NCBI GenBank assembly: GCA_023399375.1
Contig: JAEWPX010000101.1
Location: 1-32,274, forward strand
From: Pseudomonadota bacterium
Lineage (GTDB): Bacteria > Desulfobacterota > Desulfovibrionia > Desulfovibrionales > Desulfovibrionaceae
Length of the DNA: 32,274 nt
Direction of reading: 5' to 3'
Both the position numbers and the translations under genes were made by a program. Below the pieces are notes generated by a model. That model was not told the DNA's origin and did not search any database. It saw only the letters and a list, made by a program, of their open reading frames with translations. Positions 15,393-23,283 of the stretch are shown one piece after another; the stretch's first letter is position 1; each line of letters opens with the position of its first letter.

Positions 15393-15746
15393 ATGCGCGG
15401 GATGATGCTGGCGGCGCTCGGCGTCGTCGTTCTCTGCGCGGCGTTTTGCGCGCAGACGGCAGCGGCCGGCAAGGTGCAGGTCACGCCGCAGATGCGCCAG
15501 GCGCTGACGGAAAAGCTGACGCAGCAATGCCTGGCGCAGGAGGCGGAGTTCGCCCGCAAGGGCTACACCCGGGCGCAGACCGCCGCCATCTGCCGTTGCG
15601 CCATGCAGCAGACCGGGGCGCTATTAAATTCCAACACCGTGGACTACATCCTGACCCACGGCGTCATGCCGCCGGACATGCAGCGCAAGGCCGCCTCGGC
15701 AACCGGCGCCTGCATCAAAGCGCACACCGGCAAACCGGCCCCGTAA
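15393..15746 (+). CDS. Small exported cysteine-containing protein, function unknown
   Basis: This 117-residue protein has a clear signal peptide (hydrophobic residues about 4-23, likely cut after TAAA or nearby). The mature chain is helical and charged and contains four cysteines: QQC, the pair CRC and GAC near the C-terminus, so one or two disulfides are possible. I do not recognise the family; the pattern QQCLAQEAEFARKGYTRAQ-AICRC resembles small periplasmic proteins of unknown function. The start at 15393 was chosen because AAAGGAGG lies six bases upstream; an in-frame ATG at 15372 lies within the preceding gene's tail context. It follows the TPR-glycosyltransferase gene closely and may share its transcript. 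Confidence 0.75.
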   Translation: MRGMMLAALGVVVLCAAFCAQTAAAGKVQVTPQMRQALTEKLTQQCLAQEAEFARKGYTRAQTAAICRCAMQQTGALLNSNTVDYILTHGVMPPDMQRKAASATGACIKAHTGKPAP

Positions 15747-15767
15747 CACCCTGCTCTTCCGCCTCAC

Positions 15768-15826
15768 CCCCGCCGAGGGGGCCCGGGGGGCATCATGCCC
15801 CCCGGCGGGGTTCGGGGCAGCGCCCC
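15768..15826. repeat. GC-rich palindromic element between convergent genes
   Basis: An outer 7-bp repeat (15768-15774 with 15804-15810) encloses a perfect 10-bp stem with a TCA loop (15783-15792 with 15796-15805; the two right arms overlap slightly, so these stems are alternatives at the base). A small hairpin GGGGC-AGC-GCCCC (15814-15826) follows. It sits between two converging genes and probably ends both transcripts; its sequence suggests a second class of dispersed repeat. Confidence 0.65.
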
Positions 15827-15849
15827 GATTCTCTTCCCTTCTCCTCTCC

Positions 15850-16980
15850 CTATTCCACTTTCACCAGCTCGTACTGCGGCGTGCCGAGGCCGACGGCCGC
15901 GCCGTGGGCGAAGGTGACGTCCCCGCGCGTCCATTTCCACAGCGCCGCGAACTTGTCCTCGCCCTGGTCCGGGCCGTGTTCGAGCTTGCAGTCCGGGCAG
16001 GCGGCCTGGGCGTTGACGAGGTCCAGGCAGGCCCTGTCCAGGGCGACCGGGTCGGTCGCGGCCAGAAAGCCGATGTCCGGCACGATGGGCGCGTCGGACC
16101 AGGGCACGCAGTCGCAGTCCGGGGTGACGTTGGTGAGGAAATTGAAAAACGCGGTCTTGCCCGGTTTGCCTATGATTGCGCCCAGGGCGTATTCCACCAG
16201 CCGCTCCATGAACGGCACGATTTCCGTGTGCCAGTCGATGCGCATGGCCTTTTTCGGGCACACGGTGAGGCACTCGCCGCAGCCGACGCACAGCGCCTTG
16301 TCGATGACGGCCTTCTTGTCGTCCATGGCCGCCGCGCCGGCCGGGCACACGCGCACGCACTCGCGGCAGCCGATGCACTTCTTCGGCTCCACCACGAAGC
16401 GCACGCAGTGCTGGTCCTGCTTGCCGGCGCGCGTCGCGCAGCCCATGCCCAGGTTCTTGACCGCGCCGCCGAAGCCCGCCAGTTCGTGCCCCTTGAAGTG
16501 GGACAGCACGATCAGGCCGTCCGCGCGCGCGATGTCGCCGGCGATCTTCACTTTCTCGAAGTGCTTGCCCGGGATCGGCACCTCGATGACGTTGGTGCTG
16601 TCCAGGCCGTCGGCGATGAGGACCGGCGCGCCGAGCACGGCGTAGTCGAATCCGTGCTCCACGGCCGTGGCGATGTGGTCCACGGCGTTGCGGCGGCTGC
16701 CGGAGTAGAGCGTGTTGGTGTCGGTGACGAAGGGCAGGCCGCCGCGCGCTTTGACGAGTTCGACCACGGCGCGCACGTGGCTCGGGCTTATGTGGGTGTC
16801 GCAGCCGCGTTCGCCGAAATGGACCTTGATCGCCGTCAGGTCGCCCCTGGCGACGGTATCGGCGAATCCGGCCGCCTCGAAGAGCTTCTTGATCTTGGCC
16901 GTGCGGTTTTTGTTGGCCGCGCGGGCGCGCAGGTCGGCGAAGCAGACCTTGGCGGGCTCGCGCGTGGCGTCATTTGACAT
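15850..16980 (-). CDS. DUF362 domain protein with two 4Fe-4S clusters
   Basis: This 376-residue cytoplasmic protein has the DUF362 signature in its first part (KVHFGERGCDTHISPSHVRAVVE, FVTDTNTLYSGSRRNA) and again after residue 300. Between them, at about residues 200-240, is a bacterial ferredoxin module with two complete motifs, CIGCRECVRVCP and CVGCGECLTVCP, which should hold two 4Fe-4S clusters. FKGHELAGFGGAVKNLGMGCA is typical of the family. These proteins are common in strict anaerobes; the reaction is not established. The start is set at 16980, overlapping the 3' end of the channel gene by 11 bases, so translation is probably coupled. A longer frame exists upstream, but it lies entirely inside the channel gene. 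Confidence 0.9.
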   Translation of the reverse strand: MSNDATREPAKVCFADLRARAANKNRTAKIKKLFEAAGFADTVARGDLTAIKVHFGERGCDTHISPSHVRAVVELVKARGGLPFVTDTNTLYSGSRRNAVDHIATAVEHGFDYAVLGAPVLIADGLDSTNVIEVPIPGKHFEKVKIAGDIARADGLIVLSHFKGHELAGFGGAVKNLGMGCATRAGKQDQHCVRFVVEPKKCIGCRECVRVCPAGAAAMDDKKAVIDKALCVGCGECLTVCPKKAMRIDWHTEIVPFMERLVEYALGAIIGKPGKTAFFNFLTNVTPDCDCVPWSDAPIVPDIGFLAATDPVALDRACLDLVNAQAACPDCKLEHGPDQGEDKFAALWKWTRGDVTFAHGAAVGLGTPQYELVKVE

Positions 16981-19420
16981 CGGGTACGTCCTCGTCGGGC
17001 GCGTCGGCCGCGGACGGCGCGCCTGCTTTGCGCTCCAGGGCGTCGAGGCGCTCGGCAAGCCGGGCCAGGGCCTCGCGCTGCTCCCGGCGCTGCGTTTGGA
17101 GAAATTCCTCGAGCACGGGCGCCGTGCGCAAGTGCAGGTCGGCCTGCGGGAAGGCGATCTCGATGCCCGCCTCGCGGAAAAGCCGGTCGATGGCCTCGCG
17201 GATGGCGCACGTCTGCGTCACGGCGTTCGAGACGTCGGCCAGCCAGACGCGCAGCCGGAAGTCCAGGGTGCTCGCGCCGAAGTCCCAGTGCAGCACGGCT
17301 GGAGCCGGGTTGCCGAGCACGGCCGGGCACTCGGCCGCCGCGGCAAGGAGCAGCGCGCGCACCTTGGCCGTATCCGAGCCGTAGGCCACGCCCACGCAGA
17401 TGTCGCGGCGCACGCTCGGGTCCTTGTGGCTCCAGTTGACGATCTTGCCGGAGATCAGCTCGGAATTGGGCACGAACACCGTGGCGTTTTCCAGGGTGAG
17501 CACCTCGGTGTTGCGGATGTTGACTTCCTTGACCACGCCCCAGGTGTCGCCGAGCTGGATGGTGTCCCCGGCCTGGATGGAGCGGCCGAAGAGCAGGATC
17601 AGGCCGCTGATGAAATTGTTGACCATGGTCTGCATGCCGAAGCCGATGCCGACCGACAGGCCGCCGGCCACCACGGCCACGCTGGTCAGGGAGAGCCCGA
17701 GCACGGACATGACGTACAGGACGTAAAGCCCCCACCAGGCGTAGCTGTTGATGGTCAGAAGCGAATCCTTGGCCCCGCGCTCCACGGCGCGGCGGCGGCT
17801 GGCCACTTCGGCGATGAAGGTGGCCGTGAGCGCGATCATGGCCTTGGCCACGTAGAAGCCGATAAGGAGCAGCGCCAGCTTCTTGAGGCTGATGCCCACG
17901 GATTCCACCTGCGTTTCCGTGGTGAGGATCTCCAGGAAGACGTTTTCGCCGCCGAACTGGGTGGAGAGCAGCCACAGGAAGCAGAACAGGAAGCTCAGGA
18001 AGAAGAACGGATAGCCCGCGCCCGCGGCGATGCCGAGCAGTACCGGCGTCTTGCCCTTGTGGTGTTCGACCATGCGCTGGCCGAGCAGGTTCGTGGTGAG
18101 GCTCGAGAAACGCAGGGCCAGCGTCACGTAGAAAAGCGCCGACGCGCACAGGATCGCGGTCTGCGGCAGGCCGCACAAGGCCACGGCGGCCACGGCGGGC
18201 AACAGCAGGGTCTGCGCCCGGGTGATGCCCCGGTCCAGGCGCTGGTGCGGCGGCGTCCGGCGGTGACGCCGGTTGCAGATCAGGGTCGCGCCCAGAAGCC
18301 AGACGACGAGGATCGGCGTCATGAGCACTTCGGGCACGCGTACCGCCTCGAGGAACAGCCCCAGGGCGAACAGCCGCCAGGTGGGCCAGAGCACGGGCGG
18401 GTGGTAGGTTCCGGGGCGGGTCTGGCGCAGCCGCGTCAGGTGGACCAGGGCGGCGGTGAGCGCGATTTCGCCGATGGAACTCAAGGTGGTGAAAAGGAAA
18501 AACGGCGCGCCGCGCGAGAGCGCCATAAAAAAAACGCCCACTGAAACGCACAGCACCGTCTTGGGCAGACTGCTCCGGGCGGGGCCGGACAGGCGGCCGC
18601 GCCGGGCGGCGAGGAAGATCGCGCCGAGCGAGACGGCAAGGACCGCCAGCGCCGAAAACGCCGCCGCCCACAGTGCCTTGCGCACCACCTCCTTGTTATG
18701 GGGCGTGGCGAGCAGTTCCGAGCCGAGGTTGCGCCACAGCTCCCAGTCCTCCATGTCCTGGTCCAGGATCTTGAGGAAGCGGGGCGAGAAGGGGGTGGGG
18801 AAGGTTTCGGTGTAGTAGCCTTTCCAGGCCGGGGTCAGGGACGCGGAGAGCTCCGTTTCCGCGGTCCTGACCTGGGCGGCCAGTTCTCGCAGCGGCGCGG
18901 TCTGGGCGGCGATGGCGTCGCGCATGGCCGCGACCTGGCCGCTCAGTTCCGCCATGGAGTCGCGCGAGGGCTCTATGTCCTTGCGGAAGCGTTCCGGAAT
19001 CTCCTGGTTGGCCAGTTCCGTCAGCCGCTCCTTGAAGCTGTCGAGCAGGGCCACGCTCTGCTCGAGATTCGCCCAGGCCTGCTCGGGCCGCTGGGAGAGC
19101 CTTGCCACGTCCTGGCGCAGGCGCGAAAAGCCGGCCAGCGCGTCGCGGATTTCCCAGGGATCCGAGGCTGTGGCCTGCCACAGAGCAAGCCGGGCGCGTT
19201 CGTGGGTCAGCCGTTCCATTTCCAGGGCTTCGCTGGCGGCTTCGGCGATGTAACGCGTCTTGTAGGCCTCCAGCCGCTGGTGGACGAGCTGGTCCTGCTT
19301 GCGCAGCGTGTCGAGGATCAGTTGCCAGTCGGTGTCGTCGAAGGCGAAAAGCGGGACCGCGCCGGCAAAGGCCAGCACGAGGGCGCAAAGGAGCGTGAAG
19401 ACGGCGCGGCGGGGCGTCAT
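16970..19420 (-). CDS. Large MscS-family mechanosensitive channel
   Basis: This 816-residue protein begins with a signal peptide (about residues 1-25), followed by a periplasmic, helical, probably coiled-coil region of about 220 residues rich in Glu, Arg and Leu. About ten membrane helices follow. The C-terminal third is a full MscS core: pore helix GGLSVGIGFGMQTMVNNFISG, then FGRSIQAGDTIQLGDTWGVVKEVNIRNTEV, FVPNSELISGKIVNW and a cytoplasmic vestibule domain, ending in an alanine- and arginine-rich coil. Layout and length fit MscK/YbdG-like or MscM-like channels that release solutes during osmotic downshock. No ribosome site is obvious before the ATG at 19420; it lies 43 bases after trmJ. It overlaps the DUF362 gene by 11 bases. 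Confidence 0.9.
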   Translation of the reverse strand: MTPRRAVFTLLCALVLAFAGAVPLFAFDDTDWQLILDTLRKQDQLVHQRLEAYKTRYIAEAASEALEMERLTHERARLALWQATASDPWEIRDALAGFSRLRQDVARLSQRPEQAWANLEQSVALLDSFKERLTELANQEIPERFRKDIEPSRDSMAELSGQVAAMRDAIAAQTAPLRELAAQVRTAETELSASLTPAWKGYYTETFPTPFSPRFLKILDQDMEDWELWRNLGSELLATPHNKEVVRKALWAAAFSALAVLAVSLGAIFLAARRGRLSGPARSSLPKTVLCVSVGVFFMALSRGAPFFLFTTLSSIGEIALTAALVHLTRLRQTRPGTYHPPVLWPTWRLFALGLFLEAVRVPEVLMTPILVVWLLGATLICNRRHRRTPPHQRLDRGITRAQTLLLPAVAAVALCGLPQTAILCASALFYVTLALRFSSLTTNLLGQRMVEHHKGKTPVLLGIAAGAGYPFFFLSFLFCFLWLLSTQFGGENVFLEILTTETQVESVGISLKKLALLLIGFYVAKAMIALTATFIAEVASRRRAVERGAKDSLLTINSYAWWGLYVLYVMSVLGLSLTSVAVVAGGLSVGIGFGMQTMVNNFISGLILLFGRSIQAGDTIQLGDTWGVVKEVNIRNTEVLTLENATVFVPNSELISGKIVNWSHKDPSVRRDICVGVAYGSDTAKVRALLLAAAAECPAVLGNPAPAVLHWDFGASTLDFRLRVWLADVSNAVTQTCAIREAIDRLFREAGIEIAFPQADLHLRTAPVLEEFLQTQRREQREALARLAERLDALERKAGAPSAADAPDEDVPDVK

Positions 19421-19463
19421 GCCACGCTTGATACGGGCAAACGGCCACGGCTGTCCATGGGGG

Positions 19464-20225
19464 TCAGCGCGGGTCGCCCTTCCTGCCGCCGCTGCCCATG
19501 GCCCAGTCGATCTGGCGGCACACGCCCATGAGCAGGTTGAACTCCTGGCGCTTGAGCCCCACGCGCTCGATGAAGCGGCGCACGGGCAGCATCCAGTAGT
19601 CCGGGTTGTCGGGCTTGATGAAATCGATGTCGAGCAGCGTGCGGCGAAGCGCTGCAACAAGCGCCTCGCGCTCGGCGTGCGTGGCGGCGCGGGAGGGCGT
19701 GGGGCCGGCGGGGGGGGCGTCCGCATCCCCCTTGGCGTGGGCGGCCTTGAAGATCTCGTAGCACAGCAGGAGCACGGCCTGGGCCAGATTGAGGGACGTG
19801 GCCTCGCCGGCCGTGGGGATGTTGACCAGGCGCGAGCACAGCTGCGTTTCCTTGTTGGAAAGCCCGGCGTCCTCGGGGCCGAAGACCACGGCCACCTTGC
19901 CGCCGTCGGCCAGGGTGCGGCAGGCCTCGGGCGCCGCCTGCTCGGGGGTGATGACGCCCGTGCGCCAGCCGCCAAGGCGCGCCGTGGTGCCGTAGACCAC
20001 TGTCGCGCCGGCCACGGCTTCGCTTAATGTCGGCACGATTTCCAGGGCGTCGAGCAGAAGGCCCCCCTTGCTCGTGGCCATGGGCCGGGCGCGGTCGCTG
20101 TCGAAGGCGGGCGGATCGACGAGGATCAGGCGCGACACGCCCATGTTGGCGCAGGCCCGGGCGGCCGCGCCGACGTTTTCGGAAAATTTCGGCCTGAAAA
20201 GCACGATGGACAGGGCGTCGAGCAT
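19464..20225 (-). CDS. trmJ: tRNA (cytidine/uridine-2'-O-)-methyltransferase, TrmH family group 1
   Basis: This 253-residue SPOUT (knotted) methyltransferase has the three family motifs: FSENVGAAARACANMG (motif 1), VFGPEDAGLSNKE (motif 2) and TSLNLAQAVLLLCYE (motif 3). TrmJ methylates the ribose of nucleotide 32 in the anticodon loop of several tRNAs using SAM and acts as a homodimer. The C-terminal helical extension (after residue 175) is usual for TrmJ and includes DIDFIKPDNPDYWMLPVRR. The ATG at 20225 begins at the conserved start of the domain; its ribosome site is weak. It leads a reverse-strand run with the MscS channel and DUF362 genes. Confidence 0.92.
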   Translation of the reverse strand: MLDALSIVLFRPKFSENVGAAARACANMGVSRLILVDPPAFDSDRARPMATSKGGLLLDALEIVPTLSEAVAGATVVYGTTARLGGWRTGVITPEQAAPEACRTLADGGKVAVVFGPEDAGLSNKETQLCSRLVNIPTAGEATSLNLAQAVLLLCYEIFKAAHAKGDADAPPAGPTPSRAATHAEREALVAALRRTLLDIDFIKPDNPDYWMLPVRRFIERVGLKRQEFNLLMGVCRQIDWAMGSGGRKGDPR

Positions 20226-20304
20226 GGCGGGTCCGCTTGTTTGCTGGCGTAGGCCGGCGGCGGCGCACGACGTCGCCGGCCCCGGGCGGGCTTGTACCGG
20301 AGGC

Positions 20305-20336
20305 GGCGCGGCCCCGCAAGGGAATGGGGCCGCGCC
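20305..20336 (-). terminator. GC-rich terminator-like hairpin after the disulfide-reductase gene
   Basis: A perfect 11-bp stem (20305-20315 with 20326-20336) with a ten-base loop begins five bases after the stop of the reverse-strand oxidoreductase gene. No T-run follows, so termination may be partial. Confidence 0.55.
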
Positions 20337-20341
20337 GTGGT

Positions 20342-21676
20342 CTAGAACATGTAGCGCAGGTAGTACCCGGCCGTGGGGTAGGCCCAGATGCCGTCGCGCA
20401 GCGCCTTGGCCGGGATGCCCTGGCGCATGGCCAGGGCGACCACGTTGATGATCTCCTCGGCGGCGTGGCCGAAGACGTGCGCGCCGAGGATGCGGTCATC
20501 CCCGGGCGCAACCAGGGTCTTGGCGTAGCCGGCCGTCTCGCCCAGGCGCTTCCAGGGGAACGAGGAGGCGAGGTCGGTCTCCTTTTTCACGCACGGCAGG
20601 TCGCGCGCGCGGCACTCCTCCTCCGTGAGCCCGGCCATGGCGAGCGGCGGCAGGGTGAAAAGCACGCTCGGCGTGCCTGTGCGGTCGATGGTTTCGCTGT
20701 CGCCCAACACCATGTTTTCGCCTGCGATGCGGCTTTCCAGGTCCGCCGTGGGGGTGAGCGCATAGGGCGCGTCCAGGCAGTCGCCCGCGGCATAGACGTC
20801 GGGGTTGCCGACGCAGCGCAGGTGCGCGTCCACCGTGATGCCGCGCGGCGTGGCCGCGATCCCCGCCGCGTCGAGCCCCAGGCCCGCGAGCGCCGGCGGC
20901 CGGCCGGCGGCGTTGACCGCCATGTCCGCGGCAAAGATGCCCTGGGGCGTCTCCACGGCAAGGTCGGCAGCGTCGCGGCGGATGGCCGCGACCGGGGCGT
21001 TTAACACCACCTCCACGCCCATGGCCCGGGTTGCGGCGACGAGCCGCGCGACAACGCCCTGGTCGAACCGGCGCAGGGCCGCGTCGCCGTGGGTGAGGAT
21101 GGTCGCCCTGGCCCCGCACACCGCGGCCACGTGGGCCAGTTCGAAGGCGATGAAGCCGCCGCCGATGAAGGCCACGCGATCGGGCAGGGCGTCCATGTCC
21201 AGGAAGGCGTCGCTCGTGGACAGGTGCTCGGCGCCGGGAAACGTGAACCGGCTGTGGGTCGCGCCCACGGCGATGAGGATTTTTTTCGCCGTCAGTTCCG
21301 TCTCGCCCACGCGCACGCTGCGCGGGCCGGTGAAGACGCCGCGGCCGCGCACCACGTCGATGCCGGCCTCGCGGTAGGACGCTTCCACGCGGGCGTCGAC
21401 GGGGGCGGTGAACGTGCGTTTGAAGGCCATAAGCGCCGCCCAGTCGAGGGCCGGCCCGCCGCTGAGGCCCTTGCCGGCCAGGTGCGCGGCGGCGGCCATG
21501 GCCTCCGGCGCGGCCATGAGCACCTTTTTGGGGTTGCAGCCCGTGTGCGGGCAGACCCCGCCGAGGAGCCCGGCCTCGACCACGGCCACGGACCAGCCCG
21601 CCTCCCGGCAGCGCCTGGCCGCCGGGCCGCAGGCCGGGCCGCCGCCCAGAACCACCAGATCGTATGCGTGCTTCAT
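20342..21676 (-). CDS. FAD-dependent pyridine nucleotide-disulfide oxidoreductase (glutathione-reductase-like)
   Basis: This 444-residue flavoprotein has the N-terminal FAD site (LVVLGGGPACGPAARR), the redox-active cysteine pair in GGVCPHTGCNPKK (C-x4-C), the NAD(P) site FIGGGFIAFELAHVAA, the second FAD motif YAAGDCLD and a C-terminal dimerisation domain. The usual His-Pro-Thr-x-x-Glu catalytic pair of the partner chain is replaced by Tyr-Pro-Thr (AYPTAGYYLRYMF) without the Glu, so classical glutathione or lipoamide reductase chemistry is doubtful. The start at 21676 was chosen for AAAGGA eight bases upstream and because it opens the FAD domain. A related enzyme is transcribed divergently 114 bases away. 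Substrate unknown; a thiol or quinone reductase is possible. Confidence 0.85.
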   Translation of the reverse strand: MKHAYDLVVLGGGPACGPAARRCREAGWSVAVVEAGLLGGVCPHTGCNPKKVLMAAPEAMAAAAHLAGKGLSGGPALDWAALMAFKRTFTAPVDARVEASYREAGIDVVRGRGVFTGPRSVRVGETELTAKKILIAVGATHSRFTFPGAEHLSTSDAFLDMDALPDRVAFIGGGFIAFELAHVAAVCGARATILTHGDAALRRFDQGVVARLVAATRAMGVEVVLNAPVAAIRRDAADLAVETPQGIFAADMAVNAAGRPPALAGLGLDAAGIAATPRGITVDAHLRCVGNPDVYAAGDCLDAPYALTPTADLESRIAGENMVLGDSETIDRTGTPSVLFTLPPLAMAGLTEEECRARDLPCVKKETDLASSFPWKRLGETAGYAKTLVAPGDDRILGAHVFGHAAEEIINVVALAMRQGIPAKALRDGIWAYPTAGYYLRYMF

Positions 21677-21689
21677 GACGTATCCTTTG

Positions 21690-21720
21690 CCGGGCGAACG
21701 CCCGGGCTTTGGCTTTTTTT
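21690..21720 (+). terminator. Hairpin with T-run between divergent oxidoreductase genes
   Basis: A 7-bp perfect stem CCGGGCG-AA-CGCCCGG (21690-21705) is followed after eight bases by seven Ts. On the forward strand it looks like a terminator, although no forward gene precedes it. On the reverse strand it would be a stable hairpin just before the ribosome site of the oxidoreductase gene. Confidence 0.4.
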
Positions 21721-21790
21721 CGGGCACAGGCTACCATGATTCGCCCGGCGGGGTAAGGGGCGGACACGCCAGACGCAAACGGAGGCGGAC

Positions 21791-23245
21791 ATGGGAACGC
21801 GCTACGATTACGACCTGCTCGTCCTCGGCGGCGGCGCGGCAGGACTGACGATTGCGGCCGGAGCGGCGCGCCTCGGCGTGAAAACGCTTCTCGTCGAGCG
21901 CGAGGCGCGCCTGGGCGGCGACTGCCTGCACTTCGGCTGCGTGCCGAGCAAGACCCTGCTCGCCACGGCTCACGCCCGCAGCCTCCTCGCCCGGGCCCGG
22001 GACTTCGGCCTGCCGGAAGTGCCCGCGCCGCCGGTCGATTTCGCCGCCGTGCGCCGGCGCATCGAAACGGTCGTCGCCGCCATCCAGGAGCACGACTCGC
22101 CCGAGCGCTTCACGCGCCTGGGCGCGGACGTCCGCTTCGGCGAGGCCTGCTTCCGCGACGACCACACGGTGGTCCTTGACGGCAGGCGCGTCTCCGCCGA
22201 CCGCATCATCGTGGCCACGGGCTCGCGCGCGGCCGTGCCCGCCATCCCGGGGCTGGCGGAAGCCGGGTATCTCACCAACCGTGAGATTTTTTCCCTGGAC
22301 GCGTTGCCCGAAAGCCTGGTCATCCTCGGCGGCGGGGCCGTGGCCGTGGAGATGGGGCAGGCGTTTTCGCGCCTCGGCAGCCGGGTGACGCTCGTGCAGC
22401 GAAGCCCGCGCCTGCTGACGCGCGAGGACCCGGACCTTTCTGGCGTGGTGGCCGCGCGCCTGGCCGCCGAGGGCGTGGACCTGCGCCTTGGGGCCGCCAT
22501 CGAGGCCGTCACCCGCGCGCCGGACGGGATGCGCGTCGTGGCGCTCACCCGCGACGGCTTGCGCGAGACGGTCAGCGGCGCGGCAATCCTCGTCGCGCTC
22601 GGGCGCACGGCCAACCTGGACGGACTGGGCCTTGACGCGGCCGGGGTTGCCCGGACAAAAAAGGGCCTTGCACTGGACGCGCGGCTGCGCACGTCGCGGC
22701 CGCATATCTTTGGCGCGGGCGACGTCACGGGCGAGCATCTTTTCACCCACGCCGCCGGCTACGAGGGCGGGGTGGCGCTGGCCGGCGCGGTGCTGCGCCT
22801 GCCGCGCCGGGCCGACTACCGGCATCTGCCGCGCTGCGTCTACACCGAGCCCCAACTGGCCGTGGGCGGGGCGACCGAGGCCGAGGCCCGGGCGCGGGGC
22901 GTGCTCGGCGACGTGGTCGTGGAGCCCTTTTCCGGCAACGACCGGGCCAGGGCCGAGGGCGAGGACGCGGGCTGCGTCAAGCTCGTGCGGGATAACAAGG
23001 GTCGGCTCGCCGGCGTCGGCATCGTCGGCCCGGCCGCCGGGGAACTGGCCGCGGCCTGGGCCGTGGCCCTGGCCGGCAAGGTGGGCTGGGGCAGGCTCGC
23101 CGGCGCGGTGCTGCCCTATCCGACCCTGGCCGAGACGGGCAAGCGCGCCGCGGGCAGGGGGCTCGAAGCGAAACTGTTTTCCCCGTTGGTCCGCCGCGTC
23201 CTGGGACTGCTTTGCGGCTATCGCGGGCGCGGGCCGCAGCCGTGA
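21791..23245 (+). CDS. Dihydrolipoamide dehydrogenase/mercuric-reductase-like flavoprotein
   Basis: This 484-residue flavoprotein has LLVLGGGAAGLTIAAGAARLG (FAD), the redox cysteines in GGDCLHFGCVPSKTLL, the NAD(P) motif VILGGGAVAVEMGQAFSRLG and IFGAGDVTGEHLFTHAAGYEG. The C-terminal motif is LPYPTLAETGKRAAG, in which His of the standard HPTxxE is Tyr but Glu is kept. This pattern is common in uncharacterised MerA-like relatives. It lacks the N-terminal HMA domain and the C-terminal vicinal cysteines of true mercuric reductases, so mercury reduction is unlikely. GGAGG precedes the ATG by five bases. It is divergent from the other flavoprotein and 38 bases upstream of the glycosyltransferase pair. 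Confidence 0.88.
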   Translation: MGTRYDYDLLVLGGGAAGLTIAAGAARLGVKTLLVEREARLGGDCLHFGCVPSKTLLATAHARSLLARARDFGLPEVPAPPVDFAAVRRRIETVVAAIQEHDSPERFTRLGADVRFGEACFRDDHTVVLDGRRVSADRIIVATGSRAAVPAIPGLAEAGYLTNREIFSLDALPESLVILGGGAVAVEMGQAFSRLGSRVTLVQRSPRLLTREDPDLSGVVAARLAAEGVDLRLGAAIEAVTRAPDGMRVVALTRDGLRETVSGAAILVALGRTANLDGLGLDAAGVARTKKGLALDARLRTSRPHIFGAGDVTGEHLFTHAAGYEGGVALAGAVLRLPRRADYRHLPRCVYTEPQLAVGGATEAEARARGVLGDVVVEPFSGNDRARAEGEDAGCVKLVRDNKGRLAGVGIVGPAAGELAAAWAVALAGKVGWGRLAGAVLPYPTLAETGKRAAGRGLEAKLFSPLVRRVLGLLCGYRGRGPQP

Positions 23246-23283
23246 GGCGCGGCGGCCGGGACGGGAACACGAAAGGAGCGAGG

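Noticed and set aside
21791..23245. Mercuric reductase (merA)
   Set aside because: No N-terminal metal-binding domain, no C-terminal cysteine pair, and no other mer genes nearby.
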